Shown: positions 1 to 8,680, counted from the stretch's first letter. The stretch: DNA of 64,000 nt from Alteromonas sp. a30 (GCF_026788005.1 NZ_JABEPE010000015.1:57674-121673); one strand, 5' to 3'. Program-made: numbers and translations. Notes: a model not told the origin generated them from the letters alone.

Positions 1-90
1 CACGTACATAATGACGACAGTTGTAGTCACTAAATAATCGACCAAATATCGATTTTTTGCGGTGCTTTTCCAAACGATGAAAATGCACCG

Positions 91-171
91 CAAATTTGCA
101 ACAAATCTATACATTTTCCCCACGAATTAATTCGACTCTCCTCCCTTATTTTTACAAATTTGCAATATAAT
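91..171 (+). promoter_or_regulatory. Candidate promoter and repeated dyad before the propeller-amidohydrolase gene
   Basis: A perfect -10 hexamer, TATAAT, lies at 166-171, about 95 bases before the start codon at 267. No good -35 is seen 16-18 bases upstream. The 11-base word CAAATTTGCAA occurs at 91-101 and again at 155-165, where it abuts the -10; its core is nearly palindromic. A second palindrome, GAATTAATTC, sits at 124-133. A weak -35 with repeated dyads suggests a regulator-dependent promoter, which is inference. Nothing else is recognised in bases 1-266. Confidence 0.45.
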
Positions 172-266
172 CGAACAGACTCTGAATCAAAATTTACTCA
201 GTGTTGAATGGGCTCTATAGCCCGTTGTCACTGTAGCAACGAAAACACTATAAACAGAGAACATCA

Positions 267-3200
267 ATGAACAATTATCTGCAACGTATACCTAGCGCGA
301 AAAAGGCCATTTGCCTTTGTTTGCTTGGCTTGAGTGTGACTGCACAAGCCTCAAGCATGAGCGCAAAAGAAGACACGGACAAGAAGGAATGGGACGTACT
401 TAACCCTCCTATGGAATTAAGTAGCGTAAATATCAAAACTAACGAAACCACTTGGTCGAGTTTGGATGTTACACCGGATGGAAAACACATTGTTTTTGAC
501 ATGCTGGGTGACATTTATATCGTCGACATCGACGGTGGCAAAGCAAAAGCATTAACGCAAGATTTTGCTTGGAATATTCAACCTAAAGTAAGCCCAGACG
601 GCAAAACCATTGCATTTTCTTCAGACCGAGGCGGTATTTCTAATATCTGGACAATGGACTTAGAAGGCAATGTTCTTGAACAAATCAGTAAAGAAAAAAC
701 CAACATTATGCATTCGCCAAAATGGAGTCCAGATGGTGAATACATTGTTGCTACCAAAGGCATTATGTCTCGCCGCAGCATTCCTGCGGGCGAAGTATGG
801 CTTTTCCATAAAGCCGGTGGCTCAGGTGTTGCCATTAAAAAGCGAGTAAACGGTAAGAAAGATCAGAAAAACATTGCCGATCCTAGCTTCTCGCACGATG
901 GACGCTACATATACTTCACTCAGGATATTTCAGGTGGACACACCTTCTCCTATAACCGCGATCCGCTGAAATCCATCTTCGCCATTACTCGCTATGATAT
1001 GCAGGAAGGTGAAGAAGAACGTTACATTTCTGGCACAGGCGGCGCGGTGGTCCCAACGCCTTCACCGGATGGCAAGTCAATTGCGTTCATTCGTCGCGTA
1101 AAAGAAAAGACTGCATTATTCATTAAAGACATTAAGACAGGTGAAGAAACCGCACTTACGTTGAATTTGGAACACGACAACCAAGAAGGTTTTGGCTCTG
1201 AAGGTTATTTCCCCTACTTCGACTGGACACCCGATTCAAAAGAAATTGTGTATTGGACAGGCGGTAAGTTCAACAAAATTGATGTAAAAGATAAGGACAT
1301 TGAAACACTCAATGTTGAAGTTGATGCACAACTTAAATACGCCGATGCAGTGCGCTTCCCTGTCGAAGTTGCACCTGACGAATTCGATGTAAAAATGCTT
1401 CGTTGGACGCAAAAGTCGCCAGATGGTAAATCCATGCTTTTCCAAGCACTGGGTAAGCTTTACATCCAAGATATTAAATCCGGTGAAACGCGCCGTTTAA
1501 CCAAGCAAGACGATCATGATGAGTTCTATCCGCGTTACTCAAACGATGGCAAATACATTGTTTATAGCACGTGGAATGACCAAGATTTAGGTTCGATTAA
1601 GATGGTTTCTGCGCGTGGTGGCAAAGGTAAAACACTCACCACAGAACCCGGCCACTACATTGAGCCATCGTTCTCGACCGATGGTAAAAAAGTCACGTAC
1701 CAAAAATTCACGGGCGGTTACTTGTTGCCATCGAAATGGTCTGTAAATCCGGGAATTTATGTACTTGACGTAAAAACCAAAGAAACCACTCGTGTCAGCA
1801 AGTCTGGATCAGCACCGCACTTTGCAGGCGATAACAACCGCGTTTATTTCACCACTCGTGTAGGTGGCACGCCTTATCCTGAGCAGCAACTTGTGAGTGT
1901 TGACCTAAACGGGGAAAACAAGCAAGAGCACCTTTATGGCGCGGATAAAGTACAAGAGTACCGTTTATCTCACGATAAAAAGTGGGTTGCCTTCGTCGAG
2001 CAATACAACGTTTATGTAGCGCCGTTTGCCGATACAGGTAAAAAGCAAAACATCAGTGCAATGATGAAGTCAATGCCGGTGAAAAAACTTTCTAGTCGTG
2101 CTGGGCAGAACCTTGTGTGGTCTCCCGATAGCAAAACGGTTAGCTGGTTCCATGGTCCACGCTACTTTGAGCGCGACCTAAAAGATGCGTTTACGTTTGT
2201 AGAAGGTGCACCTGAAGCCTTGCCAGAAATCGACAAAGAAGGGGTTAACCTTTCCTTCAAACAACGTGCCGACAAACCAACTGGTTACAAAGCATTGGTT
2301 GGCGGAAACATCGTCACTATGCGTAATGCCGACCAAGTGGAAGAAGTCATTGAAGGTGGCACGGTACTAATTAAAGACAACCGCATTGTTGTAGTTGGCA
2401 AAGATGTCGACTTGCCAAAAGGCACACAGGTTATCGATATTAAAGGCAAAACCGTTATTCCCGGCTTAATTGACGCGCACGCCCATGGCGCACAAGGTCG
2501 TCGTGAAATCATTCCACAACAAAACTGGATGATGTACTCAAATGTATCCTTTGGTGTTACCACCATTCACGATCCGTCGAATAACTCCACTGAAATTTTC
2601 TCTGCCTCTGAGTTACAACGCGCAGGAAAAATTGTAGCGCCTCGCATCTACTCAACAGGTACGATTTTGTATGGTGCAGAATTGCTAACGCACAAAGCGA
2701 TTGTTAAAGACTACGACGACGCTTTGTACCACATGCAACGCTTGAAGGACATGGGCGCTATTTCAGTCAAAAGTTACAACCAACCTGCGCGCTCACAACG
2801 TCAGCAAATTTTAGCAGCAGCTCGTGAACTAAACATGATGGTAGTACCTGAAGGCGGCGGTAAGTTCCACCAAAACCTAACGATGTTGGTTGATGGTCAT
2901 ACAGGTCTGGAGCACTCCTTGCCTGTGGCAAAAGGCTACAACGACTTAACCAAGCTCTGGTCCTCAACTGAATTTGGTTACACACCAACCTTCGTTGTCT
3001 CTTACGGTGGCATGATGGGTGAGGAATATTGGTACGACCGCACAGAAGTATGGAAAAACCCACGCTTGTTGCGCTACACACCTTCCTTCTTGTTAGATGA
3101 ACGTTCAATTCGTCGTCCTACTGCACCAGATGAACAATACAACCATCAACGTGTTGCAAAATACGCCAAAGAACTACGTGAAAATGGTGTTGGTGTGCAC

Positions 3201-3596
3201 ATTGGCGCACACGGTCAACGTGAAGGTTTAGCGGCACATTGGGAAATGTGGATCATGAATCAAGGCGGCTTCACACCGTGGCAAGCTATTCGTGGCGCAA
3301 CCATTGATGGTGCAAAACACTTAGGCATGGACAAAGACATTGGAAGCATTGAAAGCGGCAAACTCGCTGATATGGTAATCATTGATGGTGATGTGCTTTC
3401 CGATATTCGTAAGAGTGAATTTGTACAGTACACCGTGTTAAACGGTCGCGTTTACGAATCCGCAACCATGAATGAGGTTGGTGGCGAGCACAAACGCAAC
3501 AAGTTCTTCTTTGAAGATAACAATAAACAGTTTATGCCGTCAGACACCAAAGCTGAAATTCAGGCAAAGCAAGAAAGACATCATTGGGTGCACTAG
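267..3596 (+). CDS. Secreted amidohydrolase with N-terminal TolB/WD40-like beta-propeller
   Basis: This 1109-residue protein starts with a Sec signal peptide (residues 1 to about 28, ending near AQA-SS). Residues about 50-650 carry repeated PDGK/SPDG blades typical of TolB/WD40-like propellers. Residues about 680-1075 form an amidohydrolase domain: the metal-binding DAHAH motif puts histidines at 738 and 740, K835 in VKSYN is a plausible bridging lysine, and a late HIGAHGQ segment and a terminal composite beta-strand region follow. The family hydrolyses amide or related bonds, probably in the periplasm; the substrate is unknown. It is a single-gene unit with a hairpin terminator at 3638-3671. 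Related proteins are usually annotated only as amidohydrolase family members. Confidence 0.9.
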   Translation: MNNYLQRIPSAKKAICLCLLGLSVTAQASSMSAKEDTDKKEWDVLNPPMELSSVNIKTNETTWSSLDVTPDGKHIVFDMLGDIYIVDIDGGKAKALTQDFAWNIQPKVSPDGKTIAFSSDRGGISNIWTMDLEGNVLEQISKEKTNIMHSPKWSPDGEYIVATKGIMSRRSIPAGEVWLFHKAGGSGVAIKKRVNGKKDQKNIADPSFSHDGRYIYFTQDISGGHTFSYNRDPLKSIFAITRYDMQEGEEERYISGTGGAVVPTPSPDGKSIAFIRRVKEKTALFIKDIKTGEETALTLNLEHDNQEGFGSEGYFPYFDWTPDSKEIVYWTGGKFNKIDVKDKDIETLNVEVDAQLKYADAVRFPVEVAPDEFDVKMLRWTQKSPDGKSMLFQALGKLYIQDIKSGETRRLTKQDDHDEFYPRYSNDGKYIVYSTWNDQDLGSIKMVSARGGKGKTLTTEPGHYIEPSFSTDGKKVTYQKFTGGYLLPSKWSVNPGIYVLDVKTKETTRVSKSGSAPHFAGDNNRVYFTTRVGGTPYPEQQLVSVDLNGENKQEHLYGADKVQEYRLSHDKKWVAFVEQYNVYVAPFADTGKKQNISAMMKSMPVKKLSSRAGQNLVWSPDSKTVSWFHGPRYFERDLKDAFTFVEGAPEALPEIDKEGVNLSFKQRADKPTGYKALVGGNIVTMRNADQVEEVIEGGTVLIKDNRIVVVGKDVDLPKGTQVIDIKGKTVIPGLIDAHAHGAQGRREIIPQQNWMMYSNVSFGVTTIHDPSNNSTEIFSASELQRAGKIVAPRIYSTGTILYGAELLTHKAIVKDYDDALYHMQRLKDMGAISVKSYNQPARSQRQQILAAARELNMMVVPEGGGKFHQNLTMLVDGHTGLEHSLPVAKGYNDLTKLWSSTEFGYTPTFVVSYGGMMGEEYWYDRTEVWKNPRLLRYTPSFLLDERSIRRPTAPDEQYNHQRVAKYAKELRENGVGVHIGAHGQREGLAAHWEMWIMNQGGFTPWQAIRGATIDGAKHLGMDKDIGSIESGKLADMVIIDGDVLSDIRKSEFVQYTVLNGRVYESATMNEVGGEHKRNKFFFEDNNKQFMPSDTKAEIQAKQERHHWVH

Positions 3597-3637
3597 AGTA
3601 TTAGTTAACCTATTAACAACCTTTTCTTAACTCAATA

Positions 3638-3671
3638 AAAACGCACTCTGAAGCAATTCACAGTGCGTTTT
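3638..3671. terminator. Bidirectional-looking hairpin terminator
   Basis: AAAACGCACT (3638-3647) pairs perfectly with AGTGCGTTTT (3662-3671), giving a 10-bp stem with A-rich and T-rich ends. It lies just after the propeller-amidohydrolase gene and before the TetR gene. Confidence 0.75.
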
Positions 3672-3763
3672 GCGTTGCAGAGATGAATAGAACGAAAGTC
3701 GCTCTTTGCAGGCAGCGAAGTTACCTGTATCTTGTCGCCCAAGCAAAAAAGAAAGAGCATTAA

Positions 3764-4372
3764 ATGACCACTACACCTCTTCCCGATAACCGCCTAATTA
3801 AACCTGAAGTGTTAAAAAAGCTAAAAGACACCATCATCGATTGCTTCTCCAAGGGTCAGTTTCACGAAGTCGGACTACGTGAAATTTGTAGGCTGGCAAA
3901 AGTAAGCCCAAATACCATTTATAAATATTGTGGAACCAAGGAAAACTTACTGTATTTTTGCGTGAAAGAAGATATGGATCGTCTGACCAATACCGTCATA
4001 GAAGCGCTTAAAGAACCACAAGATTTGCGTACTAATATTCAAACCTTTTCTGACATTTGGTTTGACTATTACCAACAAAACCCAGCGATTGCTAGAATCG
4101 TTTTTCTCAATATTCCACAAGCGTATTGGATGTCACCTCAATATTTTATGCAGCAAGCCCTCATCACTTTTTTACAAGAAAAGCTCCTCGAACTGCAATC
4201 ACAAGGGGAAATTACGCCAAAGCTAAATATGGTTCATGCATTAGATATGATTATTGGCTCTGTAAACCGAATCCTTATCCGGTGGCTGACACTACAAGAA
4301 AACGCCGACCTTGCACCTATAAAAGCAAGCTTTGTGGAATTTGTTATTTGCGCCCTATCCACCGACGCCTAA
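3764..4372 (+). CDS. TetR/AcrR-family transcriptional regulator
   Basis: The 202-residue protein has the TetR N-terminal helix-turn-helix at about residues 20-65, with the signature VGLREICRLAKVSPNTIYKY at 36-55, followed by a divergent all-helical ligand-binding domain. The ATG is preceded by a purine-rich AGAAAGAG ribosome-binding site. The next gene, on the same strand about 100 bases on, encodes an Mpo1-like membrane protein and may be its target, which is inferred from position only. The ligand is unknown. Confidence 0.88.
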   Translation: MTTTPLPDNRLIKPEVLKKLKDTIIDCFSKGQFHEVGLREICRLAKVSPNTIYKYCGTKENLLYFCVKEDMDRLTNTVIEALKEPQDLRTNIQTFSDIWFDYYQQNPAIARIVFLNIPQAYWMSPQYFMQQALITFLQEKLLELQSQGEITPKLNMVHALDMIIGSVNRILIRWLTLQENADLAPIKASFVEFVICALSTDA

Positions 4373-4473
4373 GTTACCCCCTCCCCCGACTCTTTAAAGA
4401 ATGACTTCCTAACAATAAATAACAATGTTATCGTAAATATCAGTCTAAAGTAGTGAGGCAAAAGAAACGCATT

Positions 4474-4980
4474 ATGAAATCAATCACTGAACAACTTAGT
4501 CAGTACAAAAGTGTGCATTTAAATAAGAAGAATGTCGCCACACATTTTGTTGGTGTCCCGCTGATACTATGGTCATTAGCCTTATTCTTGAGTAGCTTCC
4601 AATTGCCAATTTGGGGCGTGGAGGTTAGCCTTTTAGGGCTAGTTGTAGCTTGTACATACCTTTACTACATTATGCTAAAACCCAGCTTAGGGCTGGTTGC
4701 TATTTGCTTATTAAGCCCGCTTTTTTATCACGCAAATAGTTTTCAAGATCATCCATACTTGTATGGCATCGCCATTAGCGTATTTTTAATCGGCTGGGCC
4801 ATTCAGTTTTTAGGTCATCACTATGAAAAAGCAAAACCCGCATTTGTTGACGACATAGCACAATTAGCAATTGGTCCCTTATTCTTAGTTTCAGAAATAT
4901 GCTTTGCGCTTAATTTATTTAAAGAATTAGATGAGCGTGTTGAGAGCATCGCCCAAGAGAAGCGTAAACTATTGATGTAA
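4474..4980 (+). CDS. Mpo1-like (DUF962/YGL010W family) membrane protein
   Basis: This 168-residue protein has about four hydrophobic segments. It carries the family hallmarks: an N-terminal H-x4-N-x3-H stretch (H15, N20, H24) leading into GVPL, and a C-terminal block with QFLGHHYEKAKPA. Yeast Mpo1, from the same family, is an Fe(II)-dependent dioxygenase acting on 2-hydroxy fatty acids in alpha-oxidation; the conserved histidines here agree with metal binding, but the bacterial substrate is not known. A GTG seven codons upstream (4453) is in frame; I prefer the ATG at 4474 because it matches the family N-terminus. The gene follows a TetR regulator. Confidence 0.82.
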   Translation: MKSITEQLSQYKSVHLNKKNVATHFVGVPLILWSLALFLSSFQLPIWGVEVSLLGLVVACTYLYYIMLKPSLGLVAICLLSPLFYHANSFQDHPYLYGIAISVFLIGWAIQFLGHHYEKAKPAFVDDIAQLAIGPLFLVSEICFALNLFKELDERVESIAQEKRKLLM

Positions 4981-5096
4981 CATTATGTAATTAAACGCAT
5001 TTTTTAATTAATCTACCTTTACAAATTTGGTTTTACATATACCCTTACAAGGCAATTTTTGCACTCTTAATGCAGTACCCGATTATGGAAGGTATA

Positions 5097-6134
5097 ATGA
5101 AGAATTCATTTATAAAGGCAGTATTAACACCAATAGTAGCAGCATCATCTTTTCAGTTATTTGCTGGAGAAATTGTTAATTTCCCTATGGACGGGAACTT
5201 GATAGATATAGGACCAAATAGTTACAACGGTTCTGTGGTTTATGGCTCAGTATCCAGCGCTAGAGATAGACATGGAGTGTTTGGTGGTGCCCTGTCTTTT
5301 TCAGGAGATGTAGTTGAAATTCCTCAACTAAGAAACTACAACTTCGGAAGTGAATTGACTATCTCATTCTGGATGAATCGTACTGTAAATACCGACTACA
5401 TGGGAATTATTAATAACGGTATCACCACTGAAAGCTTTGATGTTCGCATGGGCAGAGAAAACAACGGAACATTCCTGTTTGCCCAATCCAACTGGAGCGA
5501 TGGAAGAACCTCATCATCCAGCCGCAACGTTATACGCATCGGAAACTGGCACCATGTTGCAGTGGTTTTAAACAACGGTTCTTCGAAAATGTATATTGAT
5601 GGAAATTTCATCCACGAATCTGTAACCAACCCCGGAACACTTGCAGTTATTAATCGCCCGGTCATTATTGGTGCAAATGCCAATGGTAGAAACCACGAAA
5701 ACTTTAGAGGCTTCTTGGATGATGTCATATTATTCAACGAAGCATTAAGCGATGAGGCTGTCAGGTCTATTGCGAATGACTCCTATTCTTCGGCCTTCAA
5801 CATCACACTATCACCCAGTGTAGAAGCTCCGAGTGTCCCCAGCACAGGTGGCAATATAAATTATGATTTGTCGTTTAATAACGATGACACCAATACAACC
5901 AGCACATTTCAAACTTGGGGTATCGTTACCTTAGAAGACGGACAAGATATTGTTGTGCATCCAACAAGCTCAATTAATGTCGCCCCCGGCACATCATATA
6001 CATTAAGTGCCCAGCCCTTTAGCGTGGAAGAATGGTGGCCAGCCGGTCAACATACTTTTAGATGGTATGTTTCAGACCCTGCTGAAGAAGGCGGTAATAT
6101 CCTCTCCGCTCGATTCACCTTCAGAAAAGACTAA
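5097..6134 (+). CDS. Secreted LamG/concanavalin-A-like domain protein
   Basis: The protein has 345 residues from the ATG at 5097, chosen because GGAAGG lies just before it and a signal peptide begins there (cleavage near FAG-EIV). Residues about 25-215 form a LamG/laminin-G jelly-roll domain, with markers such as FGGALSFSGD, ELTISFWMN, WHHVAVVLNNG and GFLDDVILFNEAL. The last 110 residues are a second, beta-rich domain of unknown family. Such domains bind carbohydrates or proteins. No catalytic domain is attached, so a surface or secreted binding role is inferred. Confidence 0.85.
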   Translation: MKNSFIKAVLTPIVAASSFQLFAGEIVNFPMDGNLIDIGPNSYNGSVVYGSVSSARDRHGVFGGALSFSGDVVEIPQLRNYNFGSELTISFWMNRTVNTDYMGIINNGITTESFDVRMGRENNGTFLFAQSNWSDGRTSSSSRNVIRIGNWHHVAVVLNNGSSKMYIDGNFIHESVTNPGTLAVINRPVIIGANANGRNHENFRGFLDDVILFNEALSDEAVRSIANDSYSSAFNITLSPSVEAPSVPSTGGNINYDLSFNNDDTNTTSTFQTWGIVTLEDGQDIVVHPTSSINVAPGTSYTLSAQPFSVEEWWPAGQHTFRWYVSDPAEEGGNILSARFTFRKD

Positions 6135-6146
6135 ATTCCATAAGTT

Positions 6147-6171
6147 AGAGCTACCCAGTAACGGTAGCTCT
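6147..6171 (+). terminator. Hairpin after LamG gene, possible weak terminator
   Basis: AGAGCTACC and GGTAGCTCT form a 9-bp perfect stem around a 7-base loop, 13 bases after the LamG stop codon. The following T-tract is weak (TTCTGC), so it may only attenuate transcription into the sulfotransferase gene. Confidence 0.5.
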
Positions 6172-6195
6172 TCTGCAAGCAAATAAAATCTGTGC

Positions 6196-7167
6196 ATGAA
6201 AATAATACATATTGGCCTTCCTAAAAATGCAAGTACCTCCCTTCAATCACAGTGGAGCTTGAGGCAAGACATCAACTATGCTTCTGATTCACTCTATTCT
6301 CTTGTTACAGAGACGCGAAAAGCCATTGTTTCAGGCTCGGACCCAAATCAGCTTTTAGAACTCTGGCCAAGAATGACGCATTCTGGAGAGATAAGCTTAT
6401 ATTCATCTGAAGGGCTGTGTGGGTTACCTTGGGGATATCAAGTAACCGAGCAAGAATATGATTACGGACAATATCTATTTGCCAACATTTGTAAGGAAAT
6501 GGAGCCTGACGCATATATTTTTCTTGTTGTACGCTCACCCGAAAAATGGCTTCGCTCAGTCTACTTACAAATGATTCAAGAAGGAGCAAATTTTGGTTAT
6601 GCCAGTTTCATAAGGAAGCAAAAAGAGTATTTACGATCCGTGTTAAATTTAAAGACACTTCTACAACACTGGCAAGAGGCATACGGGGAAGAAAAAGTTA
6701 TTGTTTACCCTTTTGAAAAACTAGTAGAACAACCAAGTGTAGCCAACACAGAAATTAGTCATCGACTAGGCATATCAGCCTCTTTGAATTTATTTAATAT
6801 AACGTCAAAATCGAACACATCTTTATCCGTAGAAAATGCTCAACTTTTAAGAGCCCTATCAATATTAAACAAACGTATAAAGGGGAAAGATCAGCAACTT
6901 GCGCTGTCTTTTAATAGACTTAATGAAGATCTACGGCAGCTATACCGAGTACAGCTTCAACATACACCGAAAAAGTTCTCATTTTTAAAGAAGCTCCTTG
7001 CTCCAATGGACTTTAGTTTTCCTCATAACGAAAGATTAGAGTTTAATTCGTTATTATTGAATAGCTTTGTTCAAGAATTAACTCAACAGGATACCCTTGG
7101 AGATATTGTCAGCTCATACAAAGCAAACATTGATAAATATTTCACGCCAAAAGAAAAGGAAGGTTAA
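6196..7167 (+). CDS. Sulfotransferase-family protein
   Basis: This 323-residue cytoplasmic protein opens with KIIHIGLPKNASTSLQ, which fits the 5'-phosphosulfate-binding loop of PAPS-dependent sulfotransferases. Residues about 110-125 (FLVVRSPEKWLRSVY) fit the 3'-phosphate-binding strand-helix with its Arg and Ser. A PFEKLVEQP stretch near residue 175 is also typical. The acceptor is unknown; relatives sulfate glycans, lipids or small metabolites. Codon use is AT-rich compared with its neighbours, and no glycan-synthesis genes are adjacent, so it may be an acquired single gene. The ribosome-binding site is weak. Confidence 0.75.
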   Translation: MKIIHIGLPKNASTSLQSQWSLRQDINYASDSLYSLVTETRKAIVSGSDPNQLLELWPRMTHSGEISLYSSEGLCGLPWGYQVTEQEYDYGQYLFANICKEMEPDAYIFLVVRSPEKWLRSVYLQMIQEGANFGYASFIRKQKEYLRSVLNLKTLLQHWQEAYGEEKVIVYPFEKLVEQPSVANTEISHRLGISASLNLFNITSKSNTSLSVENAQLLRALSILNKRIKGKDQQLALSFNRLNEDLRQLYRVQLQHTPKKFSFLKKLLAPMDFSFPHNERLEFNSLLLNSFVQELTQQDTLGDIVSSYKANIDKYFTPKEKEG

Positions 7168-7220
7168 AACCTTAATGCCATGTCGTCGTTAAGCATTAGA
7201 GTAATGTGCTTTTCGCGGCC

Positions 7221-7262
7221 TTTCTCTTTCTCTTTCTCTTTCTCTTTCTCTTTCTCTTTCTC
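7221..7262. repeat. (TTTCTC)7 hexanucleotide microsatellite
   Basis: Seven perfect tandem copies of TTTCTC (42 bases) lie between the sulfotransferase stop (7167) and a small gene starting at 7370. The tract ends about 25 bases upstream of a candidate -35. Tracts of this kind change length by slipped-strand mispairing. Confidence 0.95.
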
Positions 7263-7286
7263 AAAAGTATTTTTCAAAAACGAAAC

Positions 7287-7315
7287 TTGCCATTTCAGCC
7301 AAATATTTTTACCAT
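7287..7315 (+). promoter_or_regulatory. Candidate promoter for the small Gln-rich protein gene
   Basis: TTGCCA (7287-7292) and TACCAT (7310-7315) are separated by 17 bases, a plausible sigma-70 pair, about 55 bases before the start codon. The hexanucleotide tract lies directly upstream. Confidence 0.4.
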
Positions 7316-7369
7316 GGCAATATCGTAAAAGTGAGACATTAAATTTTTAGTTTAACTGAGGTATTGAAA

Positions 7370-7606
7370 ATGGAAATAGGCGCCAACGCTTCGCAAGCAT
7401 CGAGTTTGCAACTTAATTCACAACAAATAGAACAAAACGCACCGAGTAATCAGCAAGCGCGAGTGGCAGAAACGCAAGCTCGTCACGATGCACTAGAAGA
7501 GCAACAACAGCCAAATACTGGGGAAAGCACCGTGCAAATTAGCTCTGCGGCACAAGAGCTATTAGCGCAAGAACAACCCCAAAACGCGGGTGGCAATGCG
7601 GAATAA
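7370..7606 (+). CDS. Small Gln/Ala-rich hypothetical protein
   Basis: This 78-residue hydrophilic protein is rich in Q, A, S and E and lacks a signal peptide or membrane segment. The ATG at 7370 has GAGG eight bases upstream; a TTG two codons earlier is less likely. The C-terminal half contains STVQISSAAQELLAQEQ, a short V-x-IS-x2-A-x2-LLA pattern that recurs in small hypothetical proteins of marine gammaproteobacteria and loosely recalls flagellar-associated small proteins. That link is weak and I assign no function. It probably has its own promoter and ends at a strong terminator. Confidence 0.6.
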   Translation: MEIGANASQASSLQLNSQQIEQNAPSNQQARVAETQARHDALEEQQQPNTGESTVQISSAAQELLAQEQPQNAGGNAE

Positions 7607-7660
7607 CAGCCTACTGGCTAGATAAGTCTGAGCTAATACAAATAAATACAATATTTTTTG

Positions 7661-7694
7661 GCCTGCAAGTGTGAGCTTTGTAACACTAGCGGGC
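7661..7694. terminator. Bidirectional terminator between convergent genes
   Basis: GCCTGCAAGTGT (7661-7672) pairs with ACACTAGCGGGC (7683-7694), with one G-T pair and a small mismatch. It is flanked on the left by ATATTTTTTG and on the right by GAATTTTTATT, so it can serve both the small gene on the plus strand and the membrane-protein gene on the minus strand. Confidence 0.7.
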
Positions 7695-7743
7695 GAATTT
7701 TTATTAAGAGCGTTTTGCTTCAATTAAACATCATATAAACAAT

Positions 7744-8139
7744 TTAACTCGCCCTGTAGCGCTTCCAAAACTTTGCAAAAACAGCAAAAATTACCATTCC
7801 AACGCCACCAAAGATATACGCCCACGCTGGCATAACCGCAAAAATAAGGCCACTGGTTGAGCTACTGGTTGAGCTACTGGTTTGCATATTGTTATTTAAA
7901 AACCACTCAATATGGATGGGCAACATGAATACATTCGCACCAACCACAAATCCCCAAAATGAGGCAGGTTTGGTTTTTTGATACAGACTTAAAATGCCAG
8001 ACCAAATAACAGCACTAAACAGCGCCAAGTAAGCCCAAAAGATGAAAAAACTTAATTGCAGTCCACTTAAGTAGAAATAAACAACACCCAAAAGTAATAA
8101 AAAGAACTCTGTTTTCCCTTTGAGATTTTTAACCTTCAC
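7744..8139 (-). CDS. Hypothetical membrane protein with Ser/Thr repeat
   Basis: This 131-residue protein has four predicted hydrophobic segments and no recognised family. It starts with GTG; CAGGAGA about ten bases upstream supports this start. Between the second and third pairs of segments is a Ser/Thr run made by a 12-base tandem duplication in the DNA (7852-7882), so this loop can vary in length. It is followed by a small positively charged C-terminus (KFWKRYRAS). No function can be assigned. Confidence 0.6.
   Translation of the reverse strand: MKVKNLKGKTEFFLLLLGVVYFYLSGLQLSFFIFWAYLALFSAVIWSGILSLYQKTKPASFWGFVVGANVFMLPIHIEWFLNNNMQTSSSTSSSTSGLIFAVMPAWAYIFGGVGMVIFAVFAKFWKRYRAS
7852..7882. 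repeat. 12-bp tandem repeat inside a membrane-protein gene
   Basis: ACTGGTTGAGCT occurs twice in tandem (7852-7863, 7864-7875) followed by a partial third copy (7876-7882). It is in frame and encodes a Ser/Thr-rich loop. Confidence 0.85.
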
Positions 8140-8192
8140 ATCATTCTCCTGAAAGCTTCAATGAGGTTCTGCCATGAACACTGCATTATAGC

Positions 8193-8675
8193 TTACACAG
8201 AAGACTTGTCTTCTGCCTTTTGAGGCTCTGAAGTGACGGTCTCAGTTGCAGGTGTAGCTTCACTTTCTTGTGCCGTATTTTGGTAATACAGTTCGTGCTC
8301 TTTTAACAAATACCCTTTTTCAATCCCTAAGCGATTGTTGACGTAGTTGTCACGTTCTCGGGTCATCATTTTGATTTGTCCACGAATTTCATTGCTGTGC
8401 TCGACATCACCTATTGATTCCGCGCGCTTTAAGTCCTCTGCTTTAGTATCGATTTGTTGGTTCATTTGAGAAAGGAGTTTTTGGTGCTTGAACTCCAACA
8501 ACTTGCCTTTAAAGTAATCAAATAAAGAGACGAGACCAAAGGCAAGCAACATGGAAATGAGTTGAGTAGCGGGGAAAATCAACGACTCTTCACTGAGAAT
8601 CCGCCTTAAAATTTGCTCAAGCGTAACCGAAATGCCAATAAGGCTGAGAGGACCTTGTGAAAATGGACGTTTCAA
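8193..8675 (-). CDS. Hypothetical membrane-anchored coiled-coil protein
   Basis: The 160-residue protein has hydrophobic N-terminal segments (about residues 10-55), a charged heptad-like helical region with a coiled-coil look at about 60-125, and an acidic Ser/Thr/Glu-rich tail. The apparent start is TTG at 8675, five bases after the stop codon of the gene at 8681-8971, so the two are cotranscribed. No better start was found, because the next Met lies inside the hydrophobic region. The family is not recognised. Confidence 0.55.
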   Translation of the reverse strand: MKRPFSQGPLSLIGISVTLEQILRRILSEESLIFPATQLISMLLAFGLVSLFDYFKGKLLEFKHQKLLSQMNQQIDTKAEDLKRAESIGDVEHSNEIRGQIKMMTRERDNYVNNRLGIEKGYLLKEHELYYQNTAQESEATPATETVTSEPQKAEDKSSV

Positions 8676-8680
8676 GGACG

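Noticed and set aside
2767..3108. Long open frame on the minus strand inside the amidohydrolase gene
   Set aside because: It is a shadow of the opposite coding strand: it has no ribosome-binding site, its composition follows codon positions of the real gene, and its protein resembles nothing known.
5097..7167. LamG and sulfotransferase genes as a surface-glycan or sulfated-product cluster
   Set aside because: There are no glycosyltransferase, polymerase or sulfate-activation genes nearby and a hairpin separates the two genes, so a joint pathway is not supported.
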